Notes under the pieces: generated by a model
The model's database searches: none
What the model saw: only the letters and a program-made list of their open reading frames with translations
Told to the model about the DNA's origin: nothing
Made by a program: the position numbers and the translations under genes
Part shown: one piece after another, positions 33,510 through 43,463 of the stretch
Position numbering within the stretch: the first letter of the stretch is position 1
Layout: the number at the start of each line of letters is the position of its first letter
DNA from: Paenibacillus polymyxa
GTDB lineage: Bacteria > Bacillota > Bacilli > Paenibacillales > Paenibacillaceae
Length of the DNA: 64,000 nucleotides
Assembly: GCF_001719045.1 (NCBI RefSeq)
Contig: NZ_CP015423.1
Location: 806,001-870,000 of the forward strand
Reading direction: 5' to 3'

Positions 33510-33523
33510 TTATAGCGCTTTCA
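33510..33523. promoter_or_regulatory. Candidate cre site upstream of esterase and AraC genes
   Basis: TGAAAGCGCTATAA on the minus strand matches the CcpA consensus at 13 of 14 positions. It lies in the 168-base gap between the divergent AraC gene and the esterase gene. Confidence 0.55.
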
Positions 33524-33641
33524 TAACAAGGTTTAAATCATTTTTTTCACGTGTGCATTATTTTTTACATCCGTATCATTCCAATTTAAGTCGATTTTGT
33601 TTGGTTTGCGGCAGTTAAAAAGAATTTTGGAGGAGTTACTT

Positions 33642-35138
33642 ATGTTACATGTTGTTAGTCCTAAAGAACCGATTATAAAAGAAGAATTTCCGTCAGACAC
33701 TTCTTTTCTCTTCCTATATCCCGTAGCAGTTCGTGAAGCTCGTCCTTTTATATTGGTATTACCTGGCGGTGGCTACGAGCATTTGGCCTCACATGAAGGA
33801 GAGCCTATAGCCCGGTGGTTGAATGATCTAGGTATTCATGCGGGTGTGCTGGAGTATCAAGTCGGCGATTTCGAGATTACTTCTTTGTTGGAGGATGTAG
33901 AACATGCTCTGCAATGGATTCGCCAAACACCGCATGACTGGCTAGTCATTCCTGATCAAGTGGGACTCATCGGTTTTTCAGCAGGCGGTCACTTGGCCTC
34001 CATAGTCTCCACTATAGGGGCAGTAAAGCCAGATCTTCTGTTGTTGGGATACCCTGTAATTTCATTTCATGAGCCTTATACACATATCGGAAGCCGCACA
34101 CATTTTTTAGGGGAAGAGCCGACGCTGGAGCAGGTTCAAGCCTTTTCATCCGATCAGCAAGTAACTTCACAGACACCTCAAACTTTGATGTGGACTACAG
34201 CTAATGATGGCGCTGTACCAGTAGAAAATAGTCTGTTGTTCGCTTTTTCATTATCCAGAGAACATATTCCGTTTGAACTGCATGTATTTGAGGAAGGGCG
34301 ACACGGCTTGGGACTGTCAGAGGACAATCATGAATGTCATCAATGGCTTGATCTGGCGGAAACCTGGCTTCAAAAACATGGATATGCTCAGGCAAGGCAA
34401 CAGATGACAACTCGACTGTTTATCGCCGGGGACTCCACTGCAGCTCAAAAAGGGGCTACCGAAAAACCGATGACAGGCTGGGGTGAACACTTGCAAAGCT
34501 ACTTGGCACCGTCTGTTCATGTGGACAATCGTGCTGTCAATGGACGAAGCACCAAATCTTTTATAGCAGAAGGCCGGTTAGCTGATATTGAAAAAGATAT
34601 TCAAGCTGGAGATTATCTGTTTATTCAATTTGGACACAACGATGAGAAACAAGAAGACCCCACTCGCTATACCGATCCTGATGGAGAGTATCGTCAAAAC
34701 TTAATTCAATACATTCAGTCCGCTCGGGAGCGTGGTGGAATTCCAGTGCTATTGACCTCTGTAAGCCGCCGCAGGTTCACCGCAGACGGTGAACCTGATC
34801 CGTTGGCTGTAGGAGCCTATCCTGCTGCCATGAGAAAAGTAGCCGCGGAAACCAAGACACCCCTGCTCGATATTTTTGAAGCTTCTCAGCAGCTTTATCG
34901 TTCAATGGGTGAAAAAGAGTCACAGCAGCTATTTATGCATTTGCCTGAAAAAGCGCATCCTAATTACCCCGCTGGTGTAACAGATAATACCCATTTTTCT
35001 GACGAAGGAGCCAAACAGGTCGCCCAGCTTGTAGCGGAAGCAATTCGTCATTGTGCGGAACTGTCTGCATTAAAACAGCGTATCGTAGAAAGGAATCTAG
35101 ACAGCGATGAGAAGCTTGCACACCAACTTGTAAACTGA
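33642..35138 (+). CDS. Two-domain esterase: alpha/beta-hydrolase fused to SGNH (CE12-like)
   Basis: ATG 33642 fits the GGAGGAG site. The 498-residue protein has two different esterase folds. Residues about 1-260 are an alpha/beta hydrolase (VLPGGGYEHLASHEGEPIA, LIGFSAGGHLAS with Ser, HVFEEGRHGLGLS with His). Residues about 265-480 are an SGNH hydrolase of the rhamnogalacturonan acetylesterase type (FIAGDSTAA, FIQFGHNDEK, THFSDEGAKQVAQL). There is no signal peptide. The pairing suggests one enzyme removing acetyl groups at two positions or on two polymers, from imported pectic fragments. It is a single gene followed by a terminator. Confidence 0.85.
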   Translation: MLHVVSPKEPIIKEEFPSDTSFLFLYPVAVREARPFILVLPGGGYEHLASHEGEPIARWLNDLGIHAGVLEYQVGDFEITSLLEDVEHALQWIRQTPHDWLVIPDQVGLIGFSAGGHLASIVSTIGAVKPDLLLLGYPVISFHEPYTHIGSRTHFLGEEPTLEQVQAFSSDQQVTSQTPQTLMWTTANDGAVPVENSLLFAFSLSREHIPFELHVFEEGRHGLGLSEDNHECHQWLDLAETWLQKHGYAQARQQMTTRLFIAGDSTAAQKGATEKPMTGWGEHLQSYLAPSVHVDNRAVNGRSTKSFIAEGRLADIEKDIQAGDYLFIQFGHNDEKQEDPTRYTDPDGEYRQNLIQYIQSARERGGIPVLLTSVSRRRFTADGEPDPLAVGAYPAAMRKVAAETKTPLLDIFEASQQLYRSMGEKESQQLFMHLPEKAHPNYPAGVTDNTHFSDEGAKQVAQLVAEAIRHCAELSALKQRIVERNLDSDEKLAHQLVN

Positions 35139-35165
35139 TATCAAGAACTAAATAGATACAAACAC

Positions 35166-35203
35166 AAAACGGACTTGGAGCTAATCACTCTGACGTCCGT
35201 TTT
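35166..35203 (+). terminator. Terminator after the two-domain esterase gene
   Basis: AAAACGGAC (35166-35174) and GTCCGTTTT (35195-35203) form a 9-base stem followed by TTATTCC. Confidence 0.8.
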
Positions 35204-35260
35204 TTATTCCGTGTGGATCAAAGACTATACAGATAGGAGAATAGTTCAAAAGTACAGTAA

Positions 35261-35551
35261 AGACTTATTGGGAGTATTATCGTCCCTAGCGCGTCCGCAT
35301 CTGTAGGCCCTTCTCCGGTAATTACGCCTGTCGTAGAAGTTAACGGAGTATACTACAGAACGGCTACGTTGCCACGTAATTATTCCTATGCGTTGTCAAA
35401 TTACCCAGGGGATACTTATAAAGTGGCGAGCGGAAATGTCACCGTCTCCGCTTCCGGGGTGGTAACCACCACTACTGCAACGAATGCAAGAGTTGAGATT
35501 TACGGCGGCAACGGTAAATTGAGAATGGTATACACTGTTAAGGTATCTTAA
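35261..35551 (+). pseudogene. Remnant of an Ig-like (BIG2-type) domain protein
   Basis: The frame is open from 35261 (after a stop) to 35551 but has no start codon with a ribosome site before the inner TTG at 35369. It encodes VPSASASVGPSPVITPV, then YPGDTYKVASGNVTVSASG and ends KLRMVYTVKVS. The pattern resembles a bacterial Ig-like repeat, as found in surface or phage tail proteins. The upstream part is lost. A terminator follows. Confidence 0.5.
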
Positions 35552-35564
35552 GATAAAAACGGTA

Positions 35565-35602
35565 AAAATAGCACTGTCCGTTTATTGGGGCAGTGCTATT
35601 TT
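35565..35602 (+). terminator. Terminator after the remnant
   Basis: A 12-base perfect stem, AAAATAGCACTG and CAGTGCTATTTT, with a 14-base loop and trailing TT. It suggests that a complete gene once ended here. Confidence 0.8.
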
Positions 35603-35639
35603 TATGGACGGGCTGATGTCAACCCATTCTCATAGCTAT

Positions 35640-35885
35640 TCAATGTCCTGTTCTTTGAACTCTAAAGATCATGTTTAAACCGAATCCAATTAAAACGAAG
35701 CCCGTAGCTTTATCAATAACATTTTGTACTCTCGGAGACATTAACCATTTCCTTACATAACTCAACAATAATACGATTGTGGCAAACCAAACAATGGAAA
35801 CTGCTGCACAAAGTAAAAAATGAAGGCTTGATTGTAGCCAGGCATAATAAATTTCGGTAAAAACGTGAGAAAAAATAGTGAAATT
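35640..35885 (-). pseudogene. C-terminal remnant of a LysE-type transporter
   Basis: Reading leftward from about 35885 the frame gives YYAWLQSSLHFLLCAAVSI and SYVRKWLMSPRVQNVIDKA, ending FGLNMIFRVQRTGH. This matches the last third of LysE/RhtB amino-acid exporters (HFLLCAAVSIxWF... VQxxIDKATGxVLIGFGL). No N-terminal part or start codon is present; sequence upstream has stops. It is a decayed gene. Confidence 0.65.
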
Positions 35886-35971
35886 AGTTATTTGTAAATA
35901 TTTATAGAAAAATAGATCTAGTTCTGATAGACTATTGCTACTATATTTTTATGCTGGAGGATATTGGGTTC

Positions 35972-36775
35972 ATGAAAAATAAAGCTTTTTTCTCTCTTTT
36001 GTGTGCTTTTATTATTTTTATAATGGGATTAACAGCATGTGGAGTATCATCAAGTAAAGATCATTCATTATTATCTAAAGAAGAATTTGAACAAATGTAC
36101 GTCAATGCTGATCAGTTTGAAGACCGCTCTATTGATTTTTATGGACAAATCACTAATGGTCCTAAGGAGGATAGAGATGGGATTTATGTTCAAGTAAATG
36201 CTGATCCGAAAAATAATGAAAAAAACACTTTTGTCTACGGCAATAGTTTTTCCAGCTTCTCTAATGCAAAAGAGAATGATTTTATCCACGTAACCGGTAC
36301 TGTCATTGATAAATATCGCTATAGAACGACCTACGGCACCTACACCTCAGCTCCTGCCATCTCGGCAAATAAAATAGAAAAATCTATGTTTATTGATCCT
36401 ACATTGAGCACTATAGAAGTAAATAAGTCAATAAAACAAAAGGGCTATATCATGACTCTTCAAAAAGTCGAGTTTGCTGAAGAGGAAACACGGATTTATA
36501 TGGCAATCGAAAACAAATCTAAAAACACGATAAATTATTATGACTTTTATACTAAATTGGTTCAAGGAAACAAACAATACGAACCAACGACTGATAGTGT
36601 AAGTTATACTTATCCTGCGTTACAGTCTGAAATACTACCTGGTATGAAGACAGAAGGAATTCTGACATTCTCAAAAGTTGACTCTTCTACGGACTTAACC
36701 TTAATTGCAAAGGGGTCTGCGGAGGATTTTTCCATTGAATATAATCCGTTCAAGTTTAAAATCTCAAAAAAATAG
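35972..36775 (+). CDS. Lipoprotein with OB-like and DUF4352-like regions
   Basis: ATG 35972 (an earlier ATG at 35951 is possible) opens a lipoprotein signal with lipobox (MGLTACGVS). Residues about 45-140 alternate like an OB-fold (IDFYGQITNGPKEDRDGIYVQVN...FIHVTGTVIDKY), and residues 150-265 resemble DUF4352, a beta-sandwich seen in surface lipoproteins (YIMTLQKVEFAEEETRIYMAIENKSKNTINYY). It is AT-rich compared with its neighbours, suggesting transfer. The function is unknown; it should be anchored on the outer face of the membrane. Confidence 0.6.
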   Translation: MKNKAFFSLLCAFIIFIMGLTACGVSSSKDHSLLSKEEFEQMYVNADQFEDRSIDFYGQITNGPKEDRDGIYVQVNADPKNNEKNTFVYGNSFSSFSNAKENDFIHVTGTVIDKYRYRTTYGTYTSAPAISANKIEKSMFIDPTLSTIEVNKSIKQKGYIMTLQKVEFAEEETRIYMAIENKSKNTINYYDFYTKLVQGNKQYEPTTDSVSYTYPALQSEILPGMKTEGILTFSKVDSSTDLTLIAKGSAEDFSIEYNPFKFKISKK

Positions 36776-37004
36776 CCTTTTGGGAGCTTCTCCTAGCCTA
36801 TAGATTGCATCCCCTAGAATAGATATTGATCAACACTGGGTAGTTTAATATATTCTAAGGGGGCATTCTTCATGGCAATGAAAGATTAAAAAAATTAAAT
36901 CACATTTAGAAAAAGTGAAGAAAGAGAAGGTTCGCTGCAAATTATAATCGCTCCCTAATAAAGGGGCTATTCCCCTCCATTTTCTCACCCTCTATAAACA
37001 ACAA
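36776..37004. other. Intergenic, nothing assigned
   Basis: This 230-base stretch has no supported gene. Short runs such as GGGGGCATTCTTC before an ATG at 36871 lead only to a five-codon frame. Confidence 0.35.
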
Positions 37005-37031
37005 AAAAACCCTTGCTACGCAAGGGTTTTT
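37005..37031. terminator. Terminator of tRNA gene
   Basis: An 11-base perfect stem, AAAAACCCTTG and CAAGGGTTTTT, with loop CTACG. It follows the tRNA 3' end by a few bases on the minus strand and could also serve the plus strand. Confidence 0.9.
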
Positions 37032-37038
37032 GAGGAAA

Positions 37039-37112
37039 TGGGCCCTGAGGGACTCGAACCCCCGACCAATCGGTTATGAGCCGACCGCTCTAACCAACTG
37101 AGCTAAGGGCCC
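37039..37112 (-). tRNA. tRNA with CAU anticodon, probably tRNA-Ile2
   Basis: The minus strand forms a 74-base class I tRNA: acceptor GGGCCCT with AGGGCCC, D arm GCTCAGTTGGTTAGAGC, anticodon stem CGGCTCATAACCG with CAU, T arm GGGGGTTCGAGTCCC. The GGCTCATAACC anticodon arm is typical of the isoleucine tRNA whose C34 is changed to lysidine, rather than of methionine tRNA. CCA is not encoded. Confidence 0.85.
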
Positions 37113-37236
37113 TCAAAAAAATTTGTATATTCACGTTACATATTCATAACAGCAACGTTAATTAATATACAACATTTTCTTGTGTTTCGTCAATAGTCTT
37201 TCGAAAATTTTCTTTTATAAAATTATTTTTATGGAC

Positions 37237-37401
37237 TTACGGAATAAATCGGACACCATAACGACCTTTGCGCGAGCGGTACACCTCCACTGCGCGGGGA
37301 TCATTGTAGCCATACATCCAGCCGTCGTGCTCCAACCTTTTTGCCAGACATCCTGCCTGAAATTTAGTCGTGTACAGTCTGCCATAGTAAATCCAATACA
37401 T
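37237..37401 (-). CDS. Small basic protein, 54 aa
   Basis: ATG 37401 follows AGAGGGAG by about 5 bases. The 54-residue product begins MYWIYYGRLYTTKFQAG and continues LAKRLEHDGWMYGYND, ending in a basic tail (YRSRKGRYGVRFIP). It is aromatic- and Arg-rich, soluble and not recognised. It is the last gene before the tRNA, 146 bases after pyrE, in the same direction. Confidence 0.5.
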   Translation of the reverse strand: MYWIYYGRLYTTKFQAGCLAKRLEHDGWMYGYNDPRAVEVYRSRKGRYGVRFIP

Positions 37402-37435
37402 CCGAGCTCCCTCTTTTCACATGATGGTAGGAGTA

Positions 37436-37463
37436 GTGTAACCGGATCGAATTCGATTTACAC
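37436..37463. repeat. Double palindrome downstream of pyrE
   Basis: Outer arms GTGTAA and TTACAC enclose the perfect 12-base palindrome ATCGAATTCGAT. It lies between pyrE and the 54-aa gene. No T run follows, so it is more likely a protein-binding site or an mRNA end-protecting stem. Confidence 0.4.
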
Positions 37464-37547
37464 GGCCCGAGCCATAACAATCTACAATAGTTAACAACGA
37501 GTACGAATCGTTCTAATCATTAGCTCTGTTGTCCCCTATAGCTCATC

Positions 37548-38189
37548 TTATTTGCCAAAGGAAGCCGGGTCCTGACGCCAAGAACGCAGCAGTTCCATCT
37601 CTTCTTCCTGAATGGTTCCTTCACGCAAGGCAACATTCATCAGAGCTGTATAATTGGACAAGCTTTGCAGCTCCACACCTGCTTCTTCAAAAGCTTGAGT
37701 CGCTTTGTCTAGCTGGTAGCTGAAAATGGCTAGTACCGCTAACGGCTGAGCGCCTGCTTGTGCTACAGCCTGTGCTGCTTTAATGGAGCTGCCTCCTGTA
37801 GAAATGAGATCCTCGATGACCATAACCTTTTGTCCTGGGCTGATGCGGCCTTCAATTTGGTTCTCTTTCCCATGTCCTTTAGCTTTGTCCCTTACATAGG
37901 CCATTGGCAGATTTAGCTTTTGCGCCACCCAGGCCGCATGAGGAATCCCTGCTGTAGCTGTCCCTGCAATGACTTCGGTTTCGGGATATTGCTCACGAAT
38001 GAGGGCAGCAAATGAGTCTGCGATCAGCTCGCGTACCTCCGGGTAGGACATGGTCAGGCGATTGTCGCAGTAAATTGGCGATTTAATGCCCGATGTCCAT
38101 GTAAAAGGCTGCTGCGGGCGCAATGCCACCGCCTGAATACGTAACAGATGGGATGCAATTTGCTCGGGTATACTATTCAATGTAGTCAT
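37548..38189 (-). CDS. pyrE: Orotate phosphoribosyltransferase
   Basis: The 213-residue protein has the PRPP-binding motif [14 protein letters not shown] and the family's N-terminal hood and [15 protein letters not shown] loop. It joins orotate with PRPP to form OMP in the cytoplasm, the fifth step of UMP synthesis. Its start overlaps the stop of pyrF by four bases, showing tight coupling. It is the last gene of the pyrimidine operon. Confidence 0.95.
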   Translation of the reverse strand: MTTLNSIPEQIASHLLRIQAVALRPQQPFTWTSGIKSPIYCDNRLTMSYPEVRELIADSFAALIREQYPETEVIAGTATAGIPHAAWVAQKLNLPMAYVRDKAKGHGKENQIEGRISPGQKVMVIEDLISTGGSSIKAAQAVAQAGAQPLAVLAIFSYQLDKATQAFEEAGVELQSLSNYTALMNVALREGTIQEEEMELLRSWRQDPASFGK

Positions 38190-38923
38190 ACTTGTATCAT
38201 CTCCTCAATAATGTGTTCCGCTGCGGCGCGTGGGTCTGCTGCTGCGGTGATAGGACGTCCAACGACAATGTAGCTGCTGCCTTGGTCAATGGCTTGTCCA
38301 GGAGTAAGCACACGTGATTGATCGCCTGTAGCACTACCTGCCGGGCGTATGCCAGGGGTTATCGTCTTAAATTCTGCTCCACACACAGCACGAATGGCAG
38401 GCACTTCCAAAGGGGATGCTACCACACCATCCAGTCCCGCCTCACGGGTCAGTTGTGCGTAACGAACCACTGCATCCTGTACCGTACCAGGAATACCTAA
38501 CTCCTTATTCATGGTCATCTGATCCGTGCTGGTCAGCTGTGTGACTGCAATAATGAGCGGCATGGAAAGCGAGCTGTCTGCCGAAATAGCTGCTTCTGCA
38601 CCAGCTTTAGCGGCTGACATCATATTAACGCCCCCAGCAGCATGTACGTTGAACATATCCACACCTAGGCGTGTAATGCTCTCTGCCCCTCCCCGCACCG
38701 TGTTAGGGATATCATGCATTTTCAAATCCAGAAATACGGAGTATCCTCTGGACTTTAGCTGTTCTACAAAAGCTGGCCCTGCACTATAAAACAGTTGCAT
38801 ACCTACTTTTATATAACAAGGAATCCCCTCTAGCTGCCGAATTAACTGCTCAGCCTGTTGTGCATTGGGATAATCTAACGCAACCATCAGCCGTCCTGCC
38901 ATCTGCTGAAATGCTCCATTCAC
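38186..38923 (-). CDS. pyrF: Orotidine-5'-phosphate decarboxylase
   Basis: The GTG at 38923 is preferred, with AAGGGGATG upstream; the longer frame from 38980 has no ribosome site. The roughly 245-residue barrel carries [26 protein letters not shown] (catalytic Lys and Asp), and the phosphate loops TPGIRP and VVGRPI. It makes UMP from OMP. Its gene lies 124 bases after carB. Confidence 0.93.
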   Translation of the reverse strand: MNGAFQQMAGRLMVALDYPNAQQAEQLIRQLEGIPCYIKVGMQLFYSAGPAFVEQLKSRGYSVFLDLKMHDIPNTVRGGAESITRLGVDMFNVHAAGGVNMMSAAKAGAEAAISADSSLSMPLIIAVTQLTSTDQMTMNKELGIPGTVQDAVVRYAQLTREAGLDGVVASPLEVPAIRAVCGAEFKTITPGIRPAGSATGDQSRVLTPGQAIDQGSSYIVVGRPITAAADPRAAAEHIIEEMIQV

Positions 38924-39047
38924 CGTTCTACATCCCCTTTTCACGTCAATTCGGGTACATTTGCCCGTGATAAAGGACATCCGTCAGCCGAAGCTGATGA
39001 ATGTCCTTCCCTGTGCTACTTATTTCCTCACATCTATTCGTAACGCA

Positions 39048-42000
39048 TTATTTGCTCAGGACTGGCATGGATTCGGATGTGAAATTGATTGTTTCCAGCA
39101 TTCTTAGCAAAGCGCGTACTGTATCCAATGAGGTCATGCAGACGATGCCATTCTCAACTGCTTCACGGCGGATACGGAATCCATCACGCTCTGGCGTTTT
39201 GCCTTTGGTCAGCGTATTGAAGACAAAGTTGGCTTCACCCGTACGGATCATATCCAGGATGTTCGGGTTCCCTTCGCTCAGCTTATTGATCGTGTTCACT
39301 GGAATGTTGGCTTGCTCCATAGCAGCCGCTGTTCCACCTGTTGCAATAATTTTATAGCCCAGTCTGTAAAAGCCCTGCATCAACTCGACAGCTTCTTCCT
39401 TGTCCTTATCCGCCACTGTAATGATGATCGCCCCAGTGGATGGAATTTTCATACCAGCCCCCACAAGTCCTTTGTACAGGGCTTTGGCATACTGAATGTC
39501 GCGTCCCATAACTTCACCTGTGGATTTCATTTCCGGGCCCAGCGTCGGCTCTACACGGCGTAGTTTGGCAAAGGAGAATACCGGAACCTTAACCGAGACA
39601 TAATTACTTTCAGGCCATAGACCTTCTGAATAACCTGCATCTTTAAGCTTACCGCCCAAAATAGCCTGTGTAGCCAGATTCGCCATTGGGATATTTGTTA
39701 CTTTACTCAAGAAAGGAACTGTCCGCGAGGAGCGAGGATTAACCTCGATCACGTACACCTCGTCTTGATGAATAACAAACTGGATATTTACCAGACCGAT
39801 CGTTTTCAATTCCTTAGCGATGCTGATTGTAATTTCCACAATTTTTTGTTTCAACTCGGCAGACAAGTGCTGTGGTGGATACACCGCGATAGAGTCACCT
39901 GAGTGAACCCCGGCCCGTTCTACATGCTCCATAATGCCTGGTACCAATACTGTCTCGCCGTCGCAGATGGCGTCGACCTCAACTTCTTTACCCAGCATAT
40001 AACGGTCGATGAGCACCGGATGCTCTGGATTGATTTTAACCGCTTCTTCCATGTACCGCAGCAATTCCGTATCTGAGTACACGATTTCCATAGCGCGCCC
40101 GCCCAAAACGTAGGATGGTCGTACCAGGACCGGATAGCCTAGCGCCTGTGCGGTTCCTACTGCTTCATCTACCGATGTGACCGTGTTGCCTTTAGGCTGT
40201 GCGATAGCCAGACGAGACAAAAGTTGCTCGAACTTTTTCCGGTCTTCCGCTTCATCAATACTTTCCAGACTCGTACCCAAAATATTCACGCCTGCCGCAC
40301 TCAGCGGAGCTGCGAGATTAATGGCCGTTTGACCACCGAACTGGACGATAACCCCAATCGGTTTTTCCTGCTCGATGACATTCATGACATCTTCGAAGAA
40401 GAGCGGTTCAAAGTAGAGGCGGTCGGATGTGTTAAAGTCCGTAGATACCGTCTCCGGGTTGTTATTGATAATCACTGCTTCGTAGCCCGCTTTTTGAATA
40501 GCCCATACCGCATGTACGGTGGAGTAATCAAATTCAATCCCTTGCCCGATCCGAATCGGTCCAGAGCCGAGTACGATAACTTTCTCTTTGCTAGATGGAA
40601 TTACTTCATTTTCCACCTCGTAAGAGGAGTAGTAGTACGGAGTTGTGGCTTCAAACTCGGCTGCGCACGTATCTACCATTTTGTAGACCGGACGCAGGTT
40701 TTGAGCTAGACGGAATTCACGTACCTCACGCTCGGTTATCATACTGTCGTTTTGGCCCATACTGCGAATCTCGGCGATCGAGCGGTCAGTAAAACCTTTA
40801 CGTTTGGCCTGATAGAGTGTTTCGGAGGTCAGCTCAGACTCTCCAGCGATGATGGCTTCGAACTTGACGATTCCCTCTACCTTATCGAGGAACCACCAGT
40901 CAATTTTCGTCAAATCTTGAATCTCCTGCTGCTGCCAGCCGCGACGGAACGCCTCGGCTACCAAGAACAACCGCTCATCATCTGCTTTAATCAGGCGATC
41001 CTGGAGTACGTCATCAGACAGCTGTTCGGCTCCCTTAAGATGCAGACGGTGTACACCGATTTCCAACGACCGTACCGCTTTATGGATGGATTCCTCGAAT
41101 GTGCGTCCGATGGCCATGACTTCACCCGTTGCTTTCATTTGCGTGCCCAGCTTGCGGTTGGCAGAAATGAATTTGTCAAATGGCCAGCGTGGTATTTTGC
41201 TCACGATGTAATCCAGTGTTGGCTCAAAGCAAGCATACGTTTGTCCCGTTACCGGATTCACAATTTCATCCAACGTGTAGCCCAGTGCGATTTTGGCAGC
41301 CATTTTAGCAATCGGATATCCGGTTGCCTTGGAAGCCAGTGCCGAGGAGCGACTTACGCGCGGGTTTACTTCAATTACATAGTATTGATAGCTGTGCGGA
41401 TCAAGCGCAAACTGTACATTACAGCCGCCTTCGATATTGAGGGCGCGGATAATTTTCAGAGAAGCGGAGCGCAGCATCTGGTATTCGCGATCTGACAGCG
41501 TCTGACTCGGAGCTACGACGATACTGTCGCCAGTATGCACGCCGACTGGATCAAAGTTCTCCATATTACAGACAACGATGCAGTTATCATTGCCGTCACG
41601 CATGACCTCATATTCGACTTCCTTCATACCTGCGATACTCTTTTCCACCAAACATTGTCCGATTGGACTGTATCTTAAGCCAGAGCTGACGGTTTCACGC
41701 AGTTCTTCTTCTGTGGAACAGATACCACCGCCTGTTCCCCCTAGCGTATAAGCCGGGCGAACGATAATTGGATAACCGATTTCGTTGGCAAATTCTAACG
41801 ATTCTTCCAAGGTTGTTACAATTACACTCTCCGGTACAGGTTGTTCCAACTCGCGCATCAAATCACGGAACAGATCACGATCTTCGGCTTTTTCTATCGA
41901 ATTCAGTTGAGTTCCCAGTAGCTTGACGTTTTCACGCTCCAGCACTCCGGCGCGAGCCAGTTCCACTGCCATATTCAGACCTGTCTGTCCTCCCAGCGTA

Positions 42001-42263
42001 GGAAGCAGCCCATCTGGACGCTCTTGACGGATAATCTGTGTTACAAAATCAAGTGTAATCGGCTCGATGTATACTTTGTCTGCCATGTTGGTGTCTGTCA
42101 TGATGGTTGCCGGATTACTGTTGATCAGTACTACCTCGACGCCTTCTTCTTTGAGCGCTTGACAAGCTTGTGTACCAGCGTAATCAAATTCTGCTGCCTG
42201 ACCAATGACGATAGGACCGGAACCGATCACAAGTATTTTTTTAAGTTCTGTATTTTTCGGCAT
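39048..42263 (-). CDS. carB: Carbamoyl-phosphate synthase, large subunit
   Basis: The 1071-residue protein has two homologous ATP-grasp halves ([15 protein letters not shown] and [16 protein letters not shown] mark their starts; [22 protein letters not shown] and [22 protein letters not shown] are the metal-binding parts) and a C-terminal MGS-like domain ([14 protein letters not shown]). It uses ammonia from CarA, bicarbonate and two ATP. The gene is one base from carA. Confidence 0.96.
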   Translation of the reverse strand: MPKNTELKKILVIGSGPIVIGQAAEFDYAGTQACQALKEEGVEVVLINSNPATIMTDTNMADKVYIEPITLDFVTQIIRQERPDGLLPTLGGQTGLNMAVELARAGVLERENVKLLGTQLNSIEKAEDRDLFRDLMRELEQPVPESVIVTTLEESLEFANEIGYPIIVRPAYTLGGTGGGICSTEEELRETVSSGLRYSPIGQCLVEKSIAGMKEVEYEVMRDGNDNCIVVCNMENFDPVGVHTGDSIVVAPSQTLSDREYQMLRSASLKIIRALNIEGGCNVQFALDPHSYQYYVIEVNPRVSRSSALASKATGYPIAKMAAKIALGYTLDEIVNPVTGQTYACFEPTLDYIVSKIPRWPFDKFISANRKLGTQMKATGEVMAIGRTFEESIHKAVRSLEIGVHRLHLKGAEQLSDDVLQDRLIKADDERLFLVAEAFRRGWQQQEIQDLTKIDWWFLDKVEGIVKFEAIIAGESELTSETLYQAKRKGFTDRSIAEIRSMGQNDSMITEREVREFRLAQNLRPVYKMVDTCAAEFEATTPYYYSSYEVENEVIPSSKEKVIVLGSGPIRIGQGIEFDYSTVHAVWAIQKAGYEAVIINNNPETVSTDFNTSDRLYFEPLFFEDVMNVIEQEKPIGVIVQFGGQTAINLAAPLSAAGVNILGTSLESIDEAEDRKKFEQLLSRLAIAQPKGNTVTSVDEAVGTAQALGYPVLVRPSYVLGGRAMEIVYSDTELLRYMEEAVKINPEHPVLIDRYMLGKEVEVDAICDGETVLVPGIMEHVERAGVHSGDSIAVYPPQHLSAELKQKIVEITISIAKELKTIGLVNIQFVIHQDEVYVIEVNPRSSRTVPFLSKVTNIPMANLATQAILGGKLKDAGYSEGLWPESNYVSVKVPVFSFAKLRRVEPTLGPEMKSTGEVMGRDIQYAKALYKGLVGAGMKIPSTGAIIITVADKDKEEAVELMQGFYRLGYKIIATGGTAAAMEQANIPVNTINKLSEGNPNILDMIRTGEANFVFNTLTKGKTPERDGFRIRREAVENGIVCMTSLDTVRALLRMLETINFTSESMPVLSK

Positions 42264-42264
42264 A

Positions 42265-43401
42265 TTAGCGCTCTCCTCTCACTGCGGCGGCGATAGCAGC
42301 CTGACGCGGTTGCTTTGGATGATTTCTTTTGTGCTCACGGATCATGTCCAGAAAGCGGTCAAACAGGTAGCCATTATCGTAAGGTCCTGGTGCAGCCTCT
42401 GGATGATATTGCACCGAAAACGCGGGATACTTGGTATGTTTAAGACCTTCAATCGTTTTATCGTTGTTATTAATATGTGTCACTTCAAGCTCAGTACCTT
42501 GGATCGAATCCTCATTCACCGTGTAGCCGTGATTTTGTGATGTGATAAAGCAGCGTCCGCTCTCCAGTTCTTTCACCGGATGGTTACCACCGCGATGTCC
42601 GAATTTCAGCTTTTCCGTATCCGCTCCCGAAGCTAAAGCGAACAACTGGTGTCCCAAGCAAATTCCGAAAATCGGATATTCCCCTAACAGTTCAGCTACC
42701 GTACGAACGGCATGGGGTACGTCTTTTGGATCTCCAGGGCCGTTAGACAGCTGGATACCGTCCGGGTCCAAGCGACGAATTTCCTCAGCCGTCGTATCAT
42801 GTGGAACGACAACTACATCGCAGTCCCGTTTGTTCAGTTCGCGCAAAATGCCGCTTTTGGCACCGTAGTCAATCAATACGATCCGCTCTCCGTTGCCAGG
42901 ACTGCTGTACGGATGAGGTGTGGAAGTCATAGGAACCTGATTGCGCAGTTCTTCAATGGTCAAGTCAGACATCATTTCTTTCAGTTCTTCCAGCGGCTGG
43001 GAACCAGTCGTCAAAATGCCCTTCATCGTGCCGTGATGGCGAATAATCCGGGTAAGCATGCGGGTGTCGATGTCGCTAATGCCAATGATGCCATATTCCT
43101 TCAGCAAATCGCCCACGCTGTATTGAGCACGCCAGTTACTTGGCGCTGGCTCGTAATGTCTAACAGCAAAGCCATGGACATAAGGCCGTACCGATTCAAA
43201 GTCATCACGAGTAATTCCATAGTTGCCAATCAGCGGGTAAGTCATCGTTACGATTTGTCCGCAGTAAGAGGGATCAGTAAGCACCTCTTGATAGCCTGTA
43301 ATCCCTGTGTTGAAAACGACCTCGCCTGTTTTATCACCTTCCGCACCAAATGATGTGCCTGTAAACAGCGTGCCGTCCTGAAGTAACAATCTTGCCTGCA
43401 T
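42265..43401 (-). CDS. carA: Carbamoyl-phosphate synthase, small (glutaminase) subunit
   Basis: The 378-residue protein has the N-terminal CPSase small-chain domain ([42 protein letters not shown]) and a class I glutamine amidotransferase domain with [12 protein letters not shown] (Cys) and [12 protein letters not shown] (His, Glu). It supplies ammonia to CarB. It starts 62 bases after pyrC. Confidence 0.96.
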   Translation of the reverse strand: MQARLLLQDGTLFTGTSFGAEGDKTGEVVFNTGITGYQEVLTDPSYCGQIVTMTYPLIGNYGITRDDFESVRPYVHGFAVRHYEPAPSNWRAQYSVGDLLKEYGIIGISDIDTRMLTRIIRHHGTMKGILTTGSQPLEELKEMMSDLTIEELRNQVPMTSTPHPYSSPGNGERIVLIDYGAKSGILRELNKRDCDVVVVPHDTTAEEIRRLDPDGIQLSNGPGDPKDVPHAVRTVAELLGEYPIFGICLGHQLFALASGADTEKLKFGHRGGNHPVKELESGRCFITSQNHGYTVNEDSIQGTELEVTHINNNDKTIEGLKHTKYPAFSVQYHPEAAPGPYDNGYLFDRFLDMIREHKRNHPKQPRQAAIAAAVRGER

Positions 43402-43463
43402 CCCGTCTCACTCCTCTATATTGTTTCCTGCTATAAGGTTCTATTTTTTTTAGTGGTTTCTAT

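Noticed and set aside
37039..37112. Elongator or initiator methionine tRNA for the CAU anticodon
   Set aside because: The anticodon arm GGCTCATAACC and acceptor GGGCCC fit Ile2 tRNA better than the initiator (CGCGGG-type) or elongator Met tRNA; still worth checking by identity elements.
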